64,000 nt of DNA from Pseudomarimonas salicorniae (GTDB lineage Bacteria; Pseudomonadota; Gammaproteobacteria; Xanthomonadales; Xanthomonadaceae), in contig NZ_JALNMH010000003.1 of the NCBI RefSeq assembly GCF_023156535.1, forward strand, positions 1-64,000, given 5' to 3'. This document shows, in pieces, positions 38,561 through 48,895 of the stretch; within the stretch, counting starts at the first letter, position 1; the number at the start of each line of letters is the position of its first letter. The notes under the pieces were generated by a model. The model saw only the letters and a program-made list of their open reading frames with translations, searched no databases and had not been told where the DNA came from. The position numbers and the translations under genes are program-made.

Positions 38561-39397
38561 TCAGTCCCTGTCCTCGGCGGGGAGACGCCGTGCCGCGCCG
38601 GCGTCCTCGAGCGTGAAGGACGCTGCGTCGCCCGCCTGGGAGGCGACCGCCAGCGCCCGGCGCGGATCGCGCGGTGATATCTGTATCACCTCGCCGGCGG
38701 CGCGCCCGTCAAGCTTCAGCGCCTCTCCGACCGCAAGCGGGCGATCACCCACCAGGCGCAGCAGCTCGCGCTTCTGCTGGCCCAGGTAGTGGGTGCGGGC
38801 GACGATTTCCTGGCCGGGATAGCAACCCTTCTTCAGGCTGAACGCCTGCAGCCTCTGCAGACTCAGCATGTGGGGGGTGAAGCGGTCGCGCAGGGCGACG
38901 TCGATGCGCGGGATACCGCGCAGGGTGTCGAGATGCTGCCAGTCGGCATCGAGCGCAGCGGCCCCCTCGTCGGGGATGGACCCGGGCAGGATCCAGCGGT
39001 CTGCATCCCAGGCCTGCGCCGAGGCCGGTGACTCGGGCGACAGGGCAACGGCCAGCGGCTCTTTGGGGCTGCGCAGCACGAGCTTGCTGCGGAATACGTA
39101 GCGCCGCAGTTCGGCCTCGAGCTCGCCGCGAAGGGCCCCGGGAGCGATGAGCAGGAAACGGTCGGCGGCCTGGCGCAGCAGGCGGAACAGGAACAGCACG
39201 CGACCCTTGGCGCTGAGCAGGGCCGACCATTGCGCTGCGCCGTCGACGTCCAGCACACGCAGGTCGCTCGTACACTGACGCTGAAGGAAAGCCTGGGCCT
39301 CCGGCCCGTCGACGAGCAGTTGGTCGACGGCTTCCAGTTTTCCGGTTGCCACCTCCGGCAGCGGAGGATCGAACGGTCCGTTTTGCTTGCTCGACAT
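38561..39397 (-). CDS. ygfZ: YgfZ/GcvT-like folate-binding Fe-S assembly protein
   Basis: 278 aa. YgfZ uses tetrahydrofolate and helps repair or assemble Fe-S clusters in enzymes such as MiaB. The signature KKGCYPGQEIVARTHYLG has Cys192 intact. The N-terminal LLVDGPEAQAFLQRQCTSDL and the folate-pocket region also fit. It is divergent from the succinate dehydrogenase locus, whose first small gene begins 40 bp away, so the promoters probably overlap. SdhB is an Fe-S protein, making the pairing sensible. Confidence 0.93.
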   Translation of the reverse strand: MSSKQNGPFDPPLPEVATGKLEAVDQLLVDGPEAQAFLQRQCTSDLRVLDVDGAAQWSALLSAKGRVLFLFRLLRQAADRFLLIAPGALRGELEAELRRYVFRSKLVLRSPKEPLAVALSPESPASAQAWDADRWILPGSIPDEGAAALDADWQHLDTLRGIPRIDVALRDRFTPHMLSLQRLQAFSLKKGCYPGQEIVARTHYLGQQKRELLRLVGDRPLAVGEALKLDGRAAGEVIQISPRDPRRALAVASQAGDAASFTLEDAGAARRLPAEDRD

Positions 39398-39437
39398 GGG
39401 GGTGCGTATTAACCTTGCGCGATCTGTTCAGGTGCAA

Positions 39438-39608
39438 ATGATGACAGGCCAGGACCAAAACGTGGCGTCTTCGGGGGAGGGCGAGCACCAGTCCGCGGAT
39501 CAGGGCACCGAGCAGGAACGCAAGCCAACGGAGGTGGGTGGCCGGGATGGTCCGGATCCGACCCGCTACGGCGACTGGGAGAAGAACGGCCGCTGCATCG
39601 ATTTCTGA
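39438..39608 (+). CDS. SdhAF4-like (DUF1674) succinate dehydrogenase assembly factor
   Basis: About 56 aa from the ATG at 39438 (39441 is also possible). The C-terminal GGRDGPDPTRYGDWEKNG, followed by RCIDF, is the diagnostic DUF1674/SdhAF4 block; the rest is acidic and disordered. In mitochondria SdhAF4 binds flavinylated SdhA before it joins SdhB. Position 51 bp ahead of sdhC supports the same role here. The frame can be extended upstream to 39387 but that part overlaps the ygfZ start. Confidence 0.85.
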   Translation: MMTGQDQNVASSGEGEHQSADQGTEQERKPTEVGGRDGPDPTRYGDWEKNGRCIDF

Positions 39609-39659
39609 TCGGCGTTTCCCCTGCTTCCCCTTTTCACCCTGACCAGAGCGAGCCACACA

Positions 39660-40061
39660 GTGACCTCGAACAAACGCGTTCGTCCCTTGTCCCCCCACCT
39701 GCAGGTCTACCGCTGGCAGATCACCATGGTGATGTCGATCCTGCACCGCGCCACCGGCGTGGCGCTGGCGGTCGGCGCCTTCGGCGTGGCCTGGTGGCTG
39801 GTTGCGGTGGCGGCGGGTGGTGACAGCTACGCCAGCATCGCCGCACTGATCGCAAGTCCGCTTGGCCAGCTGGTGATGGCGGCTTTCAGTGCCTGCCTGA
39901 TCTACCACCTGCTGAACGGTATTCGCCATCTGCTCTGGGATGTCGGCTACGGTTACGAGATTCCCAAGGTCTATGCCACCGGCTGGACCGTTGCCGTGCT
40001 GGCGGTGCTGATCACTGCGGGCATCTGGGTGGTCGCCCTGCGTGACGGAGGTGCAGCATGA
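39660..40061 (+). CDS. sdhC: Succinate dehydrogenase cytochrome b556 subunit SdhC
   Basis: 133-aa membrane anchor of complex II with three transmembrane helices, starting at GTG. RPLSPHLQVYRWQITMVMSI and LHRATGVAL are the family N-terminal signature; YHLLNGIRHLLWD contains the haem-ligand histidine. It helps form the quinone site with SdhD. The stop overlaps the sdhD start as ATGA. Confidence 0.96.
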   Translation: MTSNKRVRPLSPHLQVYRWQITMVMSILHRATGVALAVGAFGVAWWLVAVAAGGDSYASIAALIASPLGQLVMAAFSACLIYHLLNGIRHLLWDVGYGYEIPKVYATGWTVAVLAVLITAGIWVVALRDGGAA

Positions 40062-40438
40062 GTCTCCAGCATCCCATCGCCCGCGTCCGCGGCCTCGGCT
40101 CGGCCAAGAACGGCACCCATCACTGGTGGGTCCAGCGACTCACCGCCGTGGCGCTCGCCCTGCTCACGCCGTGGTTCATCTGGCTGGCCCTCTGCATGGT
40201 GGGGGCAGATGCCTTCACCGTCCGCGCCACCCTGGCCCAGCCCCTCAACGCGGTGCTGATGCTCGCTTTCGTATTCTCGCTGTTCTGGCATGCGCGGCTC
40301 GGCCTGCAGGTGGTGATCGAGGACTACATTCACACCCCATGGCTCGAGGTGACCTTGCAGGTCTTCGTGATGTTCGCCTGCGCCCTGGCCGCCCTGGCTT
40401 CCGCGATCGCCATCGGTCGCATCGTGTTCACCGGATGA
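40058..40438 (+). CDS. sdhD: Succinate dehydrogenase membrane anchor SdhD
   Basis: 126 aa with three transmembrane helices. The motif WHARLGLQVVIEDYIH carries the second haem-ligand histidine and quinone-site aspartate/tyrosine. It completes the hydrophobic anchor and is translationally coupled to sdhC. sdhA starts 9 bp after its stop. Confidence 0.95.
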   Translation: MSLQHPIARVRGLGSAKNGTHHWWVQRLTAVALALLTPWFIWLALCMVGADAFTVRATLAQPLNAVLMLAFVFSLFWHARLGLQVVIEDYIHTPWLEVTLQVFVMFACALAALASAIAIGRIVFTG

Positions 40439-40447
40439 GCGCCTGAA

Positions 40448-42235
40448 ATGACCGCCTACAAGATCACCGAACACAAGTACGACATGGTCGTCGTCGGCGC
40501 CGGTGGCGCCGGCCTCCGGGCGACCTTCGGGCTTGCCGCGAAGGGATTGAACACGGCCTGCATCACCAAGGTCTTCCCGACCCGTTCACACACCGTGGCC
40601 GCCCAGGGTGGCGTCTCCGCCGCGCTCGGCAACATGGGCGAGGACGACTGGCGGTTCCACTTCTACGACACCATCAAGGGCTCGGACTGGCTCGGCGACC
40701 AGGACGCCATCGAGTACATGTGCCGCGAGGCGATCCCCGCGATCATCGAGCTCGAGCACTACGGCGTTCCGTTCTCGCGCACCGAGGACGGCAAGATCTA
40801 CCAGCGTCCGTTCGGCGGCATGACCACGCACTACGGCAAGGGCACCGCGCAGCGCACCTGCGCCGCCGCCGACCGCACCGGCCACGCCATCCTGCACACG
40901 CTGTACCAGCAGTCGCTGGCGCATGACGCACGCTTCTTCATCGAGTACTTCGCGCTCGACCTGATCATGGACGAGGAAGGCGCCTGCCGAGGCGTGCTGG
41001 CCATGGACATGTCGACCGGCGAGCTGCACCTGTTCCGCGCCCAGGGCACCGTGCTGGCGACCGGCGGCTATGGCCGCGCCTACTTCTCCGCCACCTCGGC
41101 GCATACCTGCACCGGCGACGGCGGCGGGATGGCGCTGCGCGCTGGCCTGCCGATGCAGGACATGGAGTTCGTCCAGTTCCACCCGACCGGCATCTACGGT
41201 GCCGGCTGCCTGATCACCGAGGGCGTGCGCGGCGAGGGCGGATACCTCACCAACTCCAAGGGCGAGCGCTTCATGGAGCGCTACGCGCCCAACGCCAAGG
41301 ATCTTGCCTCGCGCGATGTCGTCTCGCGCTCGATGACCATCGAGATCCGCGAGGGCCGCGGTGTCGGTTCGGACAATGACCACATCCACCTGAACCTGAT
41401 GCACCTCGGACCCGAGGTCATCAACGAGAAGCTGCCGGGCATCGCCGAGACCGCAAAGATCTTCGCCGGCGTAGACGTGACCAAGCAGCCGATCCCGGTG
41501 CTGCCGACCGTGCACTACAACATGGGCGGACTGCAGACCAACTACCACGGCGAGGTCGTCACCCTGAAGGACGGCAACCCCGACCATGTGGTGCCGGGCC
41601 TGTATTCGATCGGCGAGGCCGCCTGCGTCTCGGTGCACGGCGCCAACCGCCTCGGTTCCAACTCGCTGCTCGACCTCGTCGTGTTCGGTCGCGCGGTGGC
41701 CAACCGCTGCGCGGAGACCATCAAGCCGAACCAGTCGCACAAGACGCTGCCGGCTTCGGCCTGCGACAAGGCCCTGGCCAACCTCGACAAGGTCCGCTTC
41801 GCCAAGGGTGGCACCTCGACAGCCGAGCTGCGCAACCAGATGCAGCGCACCATGCAGAACCACGCAGCGGTGTTCCGCACCAGCCAGTCCCTGTCCGAGG
41901 GCGTCGAGAAGATCCGCAAGATCCACGCCGGCTTCGAGGACGTCTCGGTGCAGGACCGCTCGCTGATCTGGAACTCCGACCTGATCGAGACGCTGGAGCT
42001 GCAGAACCTGCTCTCGCAGGCGGTGGTGACCATGGTTTCGGCGGAGAACCGCAAGGAGTCCCGCGGCGCCCACGCCCACGAGGACTTCCCCGACCGCGAC
42101 GACAACAACTGGCACAAGCACAGCCTGTGCTGGATCGACGAGAAGGGCGGCACGCGCATCGACTACCGACCGGTGCACATGTACACCCTCAGCAAGGACG
42201 TGGAAGTCGTCCCGCCCAAGGCGCGGACGTACTGA
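40448..42235 (+). CDS. sdhA: Succinate dehydrogenase flavoprotein subunit SdhA
   Basis: 595 aa, the usual length. Oxidises succinate to fumarate. The FAD-binding GAGGAGLRA is near 18-26, the histidine that carries covalent FAD is His48 ([10 protein letters not shown]), the substrate region is [20 protein letters not shown] and the catalytic arginine lies in [19 protein letters not shown]. The C-terminal [15 protein letters not shown] is intact. Flavinylation factors SdhE and the SdhAF4-like protein are encoded in the same locus. Confidence 0.98.
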   Translation: MTAYKITEHKYDMVVVGAGGAGLRATFGLAAKGLNTACITKVFPTRSHTVAAQGGVSAALGNMGEDDWRFHFYDTIKGSDWLGDQDAIEYMCREAIPAIIELEHYGVPFSRTEDGKIYQRPFGGMTTHYGKGTAQRTCAAADRTGHAILHTLYQQSLAHDARFFIEYFALDLIMDEEGACRGVLAMDMSTGELHLFRAQGTVLATGGYGRAYFSATSAHTCTGDGGGMALRAGLPMQDMEFVQFHPTGIYGAGCLITEGVRGEGGYLTNSKGERFMERYAPNAKDLASRDVVSRSMTIEIREGRGVGSDNDHIHLNLMHLGPEVINEKLPGIAETAKIFAGVDVTKQPIPVLPTVHYNMGGLQTNYHGEVVTLKDGNPDHVVPGLYSIGEAACVSVHGANRLGSNSLLDLVVFGRAVANRCAETIKPNQSHKTLPASACDKALANLDKVRFAKGGTSTAELRNQMQRTMQNHAAVFRTSQSLSEGVEKIRKIHAGFEDVSVQDRSLIWNSDLIETLELQNLLSQAVVTMVSAENRKESRGAHAHEDFPDRDDNNWHKHSLCWIDEKGGTRIDYRPVHMYTLSKDVEVVPPKARTY

Positions 42236-42244
42236 TGGAGCCGT

Positions 42245-42332
42245 GATTCGTGATTCGTGATTGATGATTCGTTCAAGCAACAGCCAATCACGCGCGCGAA
42301 CCCTGCTTCTGACCAATCCCGAATCACGAATC
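42245..42332. repeat. Inverted repeat between sdhA and sdhB
   Basis: GATTCGTGATTC at 42245-42256 and its exact complement GAATCACGAATC at 42321-42332 lie in the 111-bp gap. Extra GTGATTC copies flank the left arm. The transcript could form a long stem-loop that changes sdhA versus sdhB message levels. Confidence 0.75.
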
Positions 42333-42346
42333 CCGGGCTCTAAAAA

Positions 42347-43135
42347 ATGGCCGAATTCACCCTCCCGAAGAACTCGAAGATCCAGAAGGGCAAGCACTTC
42401 CCGGCGAAGGATGCCAAGGGCAAGGTGCGCACCTTCAAGGTCTACCGCTGGAACCCGGATGACGGTCAGAATCCGCGTGTCGACACCTATGAGGTCGACA
42501 TGGGCAGCTGCGGCCCGATGGTTCTGGACGCGCTGATCAAGATCAAGAACGAGATCGACCCGACCCTGACCTTCCGCCGCTCCTGCCGCGAGGGCATCTG
42601 CGGCAGCTGCGCCATGAACATCGACGGCACGAATACGCTGGCCTGCACCAAGGCCATCGACGACTGCCGCGGCGGGACGGTGCCGATCTATCCGCTGCCG
42701 CACATGGACGTGGTCAAGGACCTGGTGCCGGACCTCACCCATTTCTACGCGCAGTACGCCTCGATCCGCCCGTGGATGCGCACCCAGAGCGCGGCGCCGC
42801 CGGACCGCGAGCGCCTGCAGTCGCCGGCCGACCGAAAGAAGCTCGACGGCCTTTACGAGTGCATCCTCTGCGCCTGCTGCTCGACCAGCTGCCCGAGCTA
42901 CTGGTGGAACGGGGACCGCTACCTGGGCCCGGCGATCCTGCTCCAGGCCTACCGCTGGATTGTCGACTCGCGCGACGAGGACACTGGCGCGCGTCTGGAC
43001 GACCTCGAGGATCCGTTCCGCCTGTATCGCTGCCACACCATCATGAACTGCGCCCGCACCTGCCCGAAGGGCCTGAACCCGGCGCAGGCGATCGGCGAGA
43101 TCAAGAAGCTCATGATGCAGCGACGCGGGGCCTGA
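42347..43135 (+). CDS. sdhB: Succinate dehydrogenase iron-sulfur subunit SdhB
   Basis: 262 aa. Three clusters are visible: [2Fe-2S] in [18 protein letters not shown] with a fourth Cys in LACTKAI, then [4Fe-4S] and [3Fe-4S] from [18 protein letters not shown] and [19 protein letters not shown]. It transfers electrons from FAD to quinone. No clear ribosome site precedes the ATG, only an A-rich stretch. Confidence 0.97.
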   Translation: MAEFTLPKNSKIQKGKHFPAKDAKGKVRTFKVYRWNPDDGQNPRVDTYEVDMGSCGPMVLDALIKIKNEIDPTLTFRRSCREGICGSCAMNIDGTNTLACTKAIDDCRGGTVPIYPLPHMDVVKDLVPDLTHFYAQYASIRPWMRTQSAAPPDRERLQSPADRKKLDGLYECILCACCSTSCPSYWWNGDRYLGPAILLQAYRWIVDSRDEDTGARLDDLEDPFRLYRCHTIMNCARTCPKGLNPAQAIGEIKKLMMQRRGA

Positions 43136-43169
43136 GGCCTCGCGCGCGCCGGGTCGGCCTGCCCCGTCG

Positions 43170-43436
43170 ATGGACGATTCGGCCCACGCCGCGGATCAGG
43201 CCGAGCTTCGCCGCCTGCGCTGGCGCTGCCGGCGCGGCATGCGTGAACTGGATCAGCTGATGCTGCGCTACCTCGACCATCGCTGGCCCGAGGCCGATGC
43301 CGCCGAGCGCGCCGAGTTCGAGCGCCTGCTTGGCGTCGAGGACGATCGGCTCTGGCGCTGGGTGATGGGCCGCGAGGCCTGTGACGATGCCGGCCTTGCC
43401 GCGCTCCTTGAACGCATCGCTTCACTCCCGGCTTGA
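43170..43436 (+). CDS. sdhE: FAD assembly factor SdhE
   Basis: 88 aa. SdhE (YgfY) promotes covalent attachment of FAD to SdhA. The [10 protein letters not shown] motif and the C-terminal [17 protein letters not shown] are characteristic. It follows sdhB by 34 bp and overlaps ygfX. Confidence 0.95.
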   Translation: MDDSAHAADQAELRRLRWRCRRGMRELDQLMLRYLDHRWPEADAAERAEFERLLGVEDDRLWRWVMGREACDDAGLAALLERIASLPA

Positions 43437-43836
43437 GCTGCCCGATCAGCGCCGGGCCCACGGGCTCGCGCTGACACTGCTGTCGGGCCTCGGCCTGCTG
43501 TCGGTGCTTGCCAGCGGCGCCCCGACGCTGATCGGCCTTGGCCTGTGGGTGCTTGCCGCCGCGCCTGGCGGGCTCGGACTGCGCACGCTGCCCGGCGCGG
43601 CGACGCTCAGCGCTGGCAGTGACGGTGGGCTGTGGTGGCAGGACCCGGATCGGCGCGAGGCCTGCGCCGTCACCGGGGTGCAGCGTTACGGGCCCTGGCA
43701 GGTGCTGGCGCTGGAGGGCGCGGCCGAGCGCCGGCGCAGGGCGGTCCTGTGGCTGTCCCTGCTCTCAGCTGAACAGCGCCGCAGCCTCGGCCGCATGCTT
43801 GCGGCCAGCGCCCCGGCGCCCGCGGCGAGCGTGTAA
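43387..43836 (+). CDS. ygfX: YgfX-like membrane protein (CptA family)
   Basis: 149 aa from the ATG at 43387, overlapping the end of sdhE by 50 bp. Two adjacent hydrophobic segments at about 27-65 are followed by a soluble part ([17 protein letters not shown], then [20 protein letters not shown]). This layout and the position directly after sdhE identify it as YgfX, once described as toxin CptA of the CptAB pair, with SdhE as CptB. Sequence identity in this family is low, so the call rests largely on context. Confidence 0.78.
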   Translation: MPALPRSLNASLHSRLELPDQRRAHGLALTLLSGLGLLSVLASGAPTLIGLGLWVLAAAPGGLGLRTLPGAATLSAGSDGGLWWQDPDRREACAVTGVQRYGPWQVLALEGAAERRRRAVLWLSLLSAEQRRSLGRMLAASAPAPAASV

Positions 43837-43866
43837 GCTTCCGCTTCCCTCGCGACCGGTTGCCGC

Positions 43867-45126
43867 ATGTTCCACCCCCTGCCGCTCGCGCTCGGCCTGC
43901 GCTACACCCGGGCCAAGCGGCGCAATCACTTCATCTCCTTCATCTCGGCCGTGTCGATGCTTGGCATCGCGCTCGGGGTGACCGTGCTGATCACGGTCAT
44001 CTCGGTGATGAACGGTTTCGAGCAGGAGCTGCGCACGCGGATCCTCGGCATGGTCGCCCACGCCACGATCTCCGGCGCCGGCACACCGATCACCGACTGG
44101 CCGGCGGCCGTTGACCTCGCCCGCAGCGATCCGCGCGTGCTGGGCGCAGCGCCCTACGTCGAGGGCGAGGCGATGCTGCAGGGCGCCAGCGTGCAGGGCG
44201 CCGTGCTGCGCGGCGTGCTGCCCGAGCGCGAAGCGCAGGTCTCCGAGGTCGCCGAGAAAATGAAGCGTGGCAGCCTCGACGAACTCGAGGGCGGCGCCTT
44301 CAACATCGTCCTCGGCAGCGAGCTGGCGATGTGGCTGGGCGTGGAGCTGGGCGACAAGGTCACCGTCTACGTGCCCGAGTTCCGCAGCACGCCGATCGGA
44401 TCGCTGCCCCAGGTGCGCCGCTTCACCGTGGTCGGCATCTTCGAGGTCGGCGCCCAGCAATACGACCTGGGCATGGCCCTGATCCACATGGACGATGCCC
44501 AGCGGCTGTTGCGCCTGGGCCAGGGCGTGAGCGGCATCCGCCTCAGGCTGGTCGACATGTTCACTGCCTGGCAGGTCGCCCGCGACCTCGGTGACCGCTT
44601 CTCCGCCGAGCTCGGTGACTACTACCGGGTCCGGGACTGGAGCCGCGAGCACAGCAACTTCTTCCGCGCCATCCGCACCGAGAAGATGGTGATGTTCATC
44701 ATCCTCTCGCTGATCGTCGCGGTGGCGGCCTTCAACCTGGTGTCCTCACTGGTCATGCTGGTCACCGACAAGCAGGCCGATATCGCCATCCTGCGCACCC
44801 TTGGCCTCACGCCACGGCAGGTGATGAGCACCTTCATCGTCCAGGGCTCGCTGATCGGCTTCATCGGCATCGTCAGCGGCCTCGTCGGTGGCGTGCTGCT
44901 GACCCTGAATCTGCAGAAGGTTGTCCACGTGCTGGAGCGCACCTTCGGCTTCGAGGCGCTGCCCTCGGACGTCTACTACATCAGCGGCGGCATTCCGACG
45001 CTGCTGCAGCGCGAGGACGTCGCGGCCATCGCGGTCGTGGCCTTTGTCCTCTGCACGCTGGCCACGATCTATCCCGCCTGGCGCGCCTCGCGCGTCGATC
45101 CTGCTGCGGCGCTGCGCTATGAGTAG
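43867..45126 (+). CDS. lolC: Lipoprotein-releasing ABC permease LolC/LolE
   Basis: 419 aa inner-membrane protein with one N-terminal TM (about 22-45), a large periplasmic domain, and three C-terminal TMs, the MacB/FtsX-like layout. [20 protein letters not shown] and [20 protein letters not shown] are typical LolC/E segments, as is [19 protein letters not shown], which contacts LolD. Only one permease gene is present next to lolD, so it may act as a homodimer (LolF-like) or pair with a permease elsewhere. Overlaps lolD by 8 bp. Confidence 0.94.
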   Translation: MFHPLPLALGLRYTRAKRRNHFISFISAVSMLGIALGVTVLITVISVMNGFEQELRTRILGMVAHATISGAGTPITDWPAAVDLARSDPRVLGAAPYVEGEAMLQGASVQGAVLRGVLPEREAQVSEVAEKMKRGSLDELEGGAFNIVLGSELAMWLGVELGDKVTVYVPEFRSTPIGSLPQVRRFTVVGIFEVGAQQYDLGMALIHMDDAQRLLRLGQGVSGIRLRLVDMFTAWQVARDLGDRFSAELGDYYRVRDWSREHSNFFRAIRTEKMVMFIILSLIVAVAAFNLVSSLVMLVTDKQADIAILRTLGLTPRQVMSTFIVQGSLIGFIGIVSGLVGGVLLTLNLQKVVHVLERTFGFEALPSDVYYISGGIPTLLQREDVAAIAVVAFVLCTLATIYPAWRASRVDPAAALRYE

Positions 45127-45856
45127 GGATTCGGCACCGGGTATTCGGGATCCGCAGGCTGAGGCGCCGGTGGTGCTGCGCTGCGCCGGGCTGGCGAAGA
45201 CCTACACCGAGGGCGGTCTCAATACCCGGGTGTTCGACGGGCTGTCGTTGGAGGTGAGGGCAGGGGAGACCGTTGCCATCGTCGGCGCCTCGGGCGCCGG
45301 CAAGAGCACCCTGCTGCACATCCTCGGCGGCCTCGACAGCGCCAGCGCCGGCGAGGTCTGGGTGGCCGGCGAGCGCATGTCCTCGCTCTCCGATGCCGCC
45401 CGCGGCCGGCTGCGCAATCGCGCGCTGGGCTTTATCTACCAGTTCCACCACCTGCTGCCGGAGTTCACCGCTCAGGAGAACGTCATGATGCCGCTGATGA
45501 TCGGTGGCGCCGACAGGGAGTCCGCGGCGGATCGCGCGGTGGCCCTGCTGGAGCGGGTCGGCCTTGGCCAGCGCCTGCAGCACAAGCCGGGTGAGCTGTC
45601 CGGCGGCGAACGCCAGCGCTGCGCGGTGGCCCGGGCCCTGGTGACGCGTCCGGCCTGCGTGCTGGGCGACGAGCCGACCGGCAACCTGGACGCGCGCACT
45701 GCGGCCTCGGTGTTCGCCCTGATGCGCGAGCTCAATCGCGAGGTCGGCACCAGCTTCGTCCTGGTCACCCACGACCGGGGCCTCGCCGCCCAGCTTGACC
45801 GCACGCTGGAGCTGGTCGACGGCAGCCTGCGTCCACTGGACGCCAGCCCCGATTGA
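45119..45856 (+). CDS. lolD: Lipoprotein-releasing ABC ATPase LolD
   Basis: 245 aa. Powers lipoprotein release to LolA. Walker [10 protein letters not shown]-loop [20 protein letters not shown], signature [15 protein letters not shown], Walker [13 protein letters not shown] and H-loop LVTHDRGLA are complete. The ATG overlaps the permease stop, and its own stop overlaps the comEC start. Confidence 0.96.
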   Translation: MSRDSAPGIRDPQAEAPVVLRCAGLAKTYTEGGLNTRVFDGLSLEVRAGETVAIVGASGAGKSTLLHILGGLDSASAGEVWVAGERMSSLSDAARGRLRNRALGFIYQFHHLLPEFTAQENVMMPLMIGGADRESAADRAVALLERVGLGQRLQHKPGELSGGERQRCAVARALVTRPACVLGDEPTGNLDARTAASVFALMRELNREVGTSFVLVTHDRGLAAQLDRTLELVDGSLRPLDASPD

Positions 45857-48168
45857 CCAGCGCGGCCGCCGGGTCGCGCGCGCATCCGGGCTTCGGCCCG
45901 CTGCAAGTAGCGTGGCTGCTGGTGGTCTCACTGGGCGTGCTGCGCCTGCCCGGGCTGCCCCCTGCCTGGGCCTGCTGGCTGCTGCTCGCCCTGGGGTTGG
46001 GTCTGTTTGCTGCGCGTGGCGTCATGCCCCGGTTGCTGGCCCTGGGGCTCGTGGCGCTTGGCTGGACAGGCACGGCGGGCCAGCTGGCGCTCTCTGAGCG
46101 TATCGACCCAGCGCCGGACGCGCCGCTTGAGCTGGTCCTTCGCGTCGACGGCCTGCCGCGCGGCGATGCGCTGTCGGCACGCTTCGCCGCAATCGTCGAA
46201 GCGGCACCGGAAGGGCAGGGATCGCTGATCGGCCGCCGGCTGCAGCTCAGCTGGTTCGCCGAGCCGCCGCCCGAGGTCTTCCCCGGGGAGCTGTGGCGCC
46301 TGCCAGTCCGCCTGCGACCGCCGCGCGGGCTGCGCAACCCGGGCGGCTTCGACTTCGAGCGTCACGCCCTGGTCTCGCGCATCGCCGCGCTCGGCAGCGT
46401 GGCCGGCCCCGGCGAGCGTCTCGAGAGCGGCGCTGGCGTCGACGCCCTGCGCGCGATGATCGCTGGGCACATCGAAGACAGCGGCGTGGCTGCACCGGCC
46501 CTGCTGCGCGGCCTGGTGGTCGGCGATACGCGGGGCCTCGACGATGCCGACTGGGACCGCCTGCGGCAGACCGGGCTCAGCCACCTGCTGGCGATCTCCG
46601 GACTGCATATCGGTCTCGTGGCGGGGTTTGCCGCCTTGCTGGCGCGGCTGCTCTACCTGGTCGCTCCGACTCTCGGTCTGCGCGTGCCGCTTCCGCAGGC
46701 CGCGGCGCTCGCAGCGCTCGCCGCTGCCATAGCCTATGCGCTGCTGGCCGGGCTCTCGCTACCCACCCTGCGCACCCTGCTGATGCTGGGGGTGGCGCTG
46801 GCGGCGGTGCTGCTGCGCCGCGAGGTGCCCTTTGGCCACTCGCTCGGCCTGGCCGCTGCGGCGCTGTGGCTGCTGGACCCTCTCGCTCTGCTCACGCCCG
46901 GCTTCTGGCTGAGCCTCGGTGGCGTGTTCTGGCTGCTGGCCTGCGTGCCACGGGGTGAGGGCTGGAGGGCGGCGCTGGTCGGCCTGGTCCGTGCCCAACT
47001 GGTGCTGGGACTGGCCCTGCTGCCGCTGTCGGTGGCCTTCTTTGGCGGCGGCTCCCTGGTCGGCCTCCCGCTGAATCTGCTGGCCGTGCCCTGGGTCACC
47101 CTGCTGGTTGTGCCGGTGCTGCTGCTATCCGTGCTCTGCCTGCCCTGGCCCCTGCTCTCGCTGCCGCTCCTGCAGCTGGCCGGCTTGGCGATGCAGGAAC
47201 TCTGGGCCCTGGCCGGCTGGGCGGCCGGACTGCCCGCTGCCTACCTGCATCTCCCCGAGCCCGGTCCGCTGGCGCTGGGTCTGTCCCTGGCCGGCCTGCT
47301 CTGGCTGTTTGCCCCGCGCGGCGTTCCGGGCCGGGGGCTGGCAGCCCTGCTTCTGCTGCCCCTGCTCTGGCCGCCGCGCGACGCGCCCGGGCCGGGCGGG
47401 TACCGGGTCGACGTGCTGGATGTGGGCCAGGGCCTGTCGGTGCTGGTCCGCACCGCCGACCACGCGCTGCTGTTCGACACCGCCGCCCGCGCGCGTGGCG
47501 GCTTCGACCTCGGCGATGCGGTGGTCGTACCGGCGCTGCGGGCCCTTGGCGTCAGGCGGATCGATCGGCTGGTGGTCAGCCACGGAGACGTTGATCATGC
47601 GGGCGGACTGGAGGCGGTGCGGGCGGCCTTCCCGGACGCATCCTTGCAGTCCGGCGAGCCGGGGCGCAGCGGCGGCGGACCTTGCCAGGCCGGGGAGCGC
47701 TGGAACTGGGACGGCGTCGAATTCGCCTGGCTGCATCCTCCCGAGCACTTCCCCGAGCTTGGCAACGAAAGCAGCTGCGTGCTGCGCATCGCGGGCCGCG
47801 GCGGGGTCACCCTGTTGCCGGGCGACATCGGCAGCGTGATCGAGCAGCGCCTGCTGCGCGAACAGGGCGCGGCGCTGCGAGCGGAACTGCTGGTGGTGCC
47901 GCACCATGGCAGCCGCGGCTCATCGAGCCCGGCCTTCGTCGACGCGGTCGCGGCACGCTGGGCGGTGGTTTCGGCCTCGGCCGGCAACCGCTTCGGCCAC
48001 CCGCATCCGGAGGTCGTAGAGCGCTACGCGCAGTCGGGCAGCGCGGTGCTGTCGACCGCCGCAAGCGGCCGCATCGGTTTCCTGTTCGAGGCCTACGGCG
48101 CGCGCCTTGAGCGCGTCGAGCGCCGCGACGCGCCGCGCTTCTGGCAGCAGCCGCCGGCCGGGCCCTGA
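45853..48168 (+). CDS. comEC: DNA uptake channel ComEC/Rec2
   Basis: 771 aa, starting with TTG that overlaps lolD's stop. ComEC carries single-stranded DNA across the inner membrane in natural transformation. An N-terminal OB-like region is followed by the Competence domain ([20 protein letters not shown], then [20 protein letters not shown]) with many TMs, and a C-terminal metallo-beta-lactamase-like domain ([52 protein letters not shown]). The HxDxD-type metal motif is kept. Wedged between lol and exb genes, as in xanthomonads. Confidence 0.94.
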   Translation: MTSAAAGSRAHPGFGPLQVAWLLVVSLGVLRLPGLPPAWACWLLLALGLGLFAARGVMPRLLALGLVALGWTGTAGQLALSERIDPAPDAPLELVLRVDGLPRGDALSARFAAIVEAAPEGQGSLIGRRLQLSWFAEPPPEVFPGELWRLPVRLRPPRGLRNPGGFDFERHALVSRIAALGSVAGPGERLESGAGVDALRAMIAGHIEDSGVAAPALLRGLVVGDTRGLDDADWDRLRQTGLSHLLAISGLHIGLVAGFAALLARLLYLVAPTLGLRVPLPQAAALAALAAAIAYALLAGLSLPTLRTLLMLGVALAAVLLRREVPFGHSLGLAAAALWLLDPLALLTPGFWLSLGGVFWLLACVPRGEGWRAALVGLVRAQLVLGLALLPLSVAFFGGGSLVGLPLNLLAVPWVTLLVVPVLLLSVLCLPWPLLSLPLLQLAGLAMQELWALAGWAAGLPAAYLHLPEPGPLALGLSLAGLLWLFAPRGVPGRGLAALLLLPLLWPPRDAPGPGGYRVDVLDVGQGLSVLVRTADHALLFDTAARARGGFDLGDAVVVPALRALGVRRIDRLVVSHGDVDHAGGLEAVRAAFPDASLQSGEPGRSGGGPCQAGERWNWDGVEFAWLHPPEHFPELGNESSCVLRIAGRGGVTLLPGDIGSVIEQRLLREQGAALRAELLVVPHHGSRGSSSPAFVDAVAARWAVVSASAGNRFGHPHPEVVERYAQSGSAVLSTAASGRIGFLFEAYGARLERVERRDAPRFWQQPPAGP

Positions 48169-48247
48169 GCGCCGCGAATGCCGGCCGGGGGGCTCTCAGG
48201 CTACACTTCCGCCGCGGCGCCGAGCCGCGAGCAAGGAGTTGCTGCGC

Positions 48248-48895
48248 GTGTGGGAGTTGATCAAGGCAGGCGGCTGGGTGATGTGGCCCATCATGGTCTG
48301 CGCAGTGCTGACACTGGCCATCGTGCTGGAGCGATTCTGGACCCTTCGCCGCCGCAGCGTCATTCCCGCCGATCTCGGCCCCGAGGTGCGCGAGTGGGCG
48401 GCCCGCGGCAAGCTTGATCCTGCCCATCTCGAGGCCCTGCGCGAGAACTCCCCGCTGGGTGAACTGCTGGCGACGGCGCTCGAGGCGCGGGACAAGCCAC
48501 GCGAGCAGATCAAGGACCGCGTCGAGGACGTCGGTCGGCACATCGCCCACGAGATGGAACGCTTCCTCAACACCCTCGGCACCATCGCCGGGGTGGCCCC
48601 GCTGCTCGGCCTGCTCGGCACGGTCTTCGGCATGATCCGGATGTTCCTCGGCATCCTGAATTCCGGCGTCGGCGACGCCAGCCGCCTTGCCGGCGGCATC
48701 GGCGAGGCCCTGGTGACCACGGCCGCCGGTCTTTGCGTGGCCATTCCCGCGCTGATGCTTTACCGCTACTTCCGCGGCCGGGTGAACGAGTACGTGGTCG
48801 AGATGGAGAAGCAGGCGATCCTGCTCCTCGATACGCTGGAAACCGGCACGGCCAAGGTTCCGGCCGCGCGCGGCGGATCACGCAAGGCGCGCTGA
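48248..48895 (+). CDS. exbB: MotA/TolQ/ExbB proton channel family protein
   Basis: 215 aa from the GTG at 48248, chosen because AAGGAG lies 9 bp upstream and MWELIKAGGWVMWPIMV is the usual start. Three transmembrane helices (about 10-28, 110-135, 155-175). The second contains IAGVAPLLGLLGTVFGMIRM, the ExbB/TolQ hallmark. Together with ExbD it uses the proton-motive force to energise a TonB-type or related transducer. Its stop overlaps the exbD start. Confidence 0.93.
   Translation: MWELIKAGGWVMWPIMVCAVLTLAIVLERFWTLRRRSVIPADLGPEVREWAARGKLDPAHLEALRENSPLGELLATALEARDKPREQIKDRVEDVGRHIAHEMERFLNTLGTIAGVAPLLGLLGTVFGMIRMFLGILNSGVGDASRLAGGIGEALVTTAAGLCVAIPALMLYRYFRGRVNEYVVEMEKQAILLLDTLETGTAKVPAARGGSRKAR

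Noticed and set aside
40586-43036. 816-codon open frame antisense to sdhA/sdhB
   Set aside because: Result of high G+C in the third codon position of the sense genes; low-complexity Val/Ala/Arg/Asp-rich translation with no family match.
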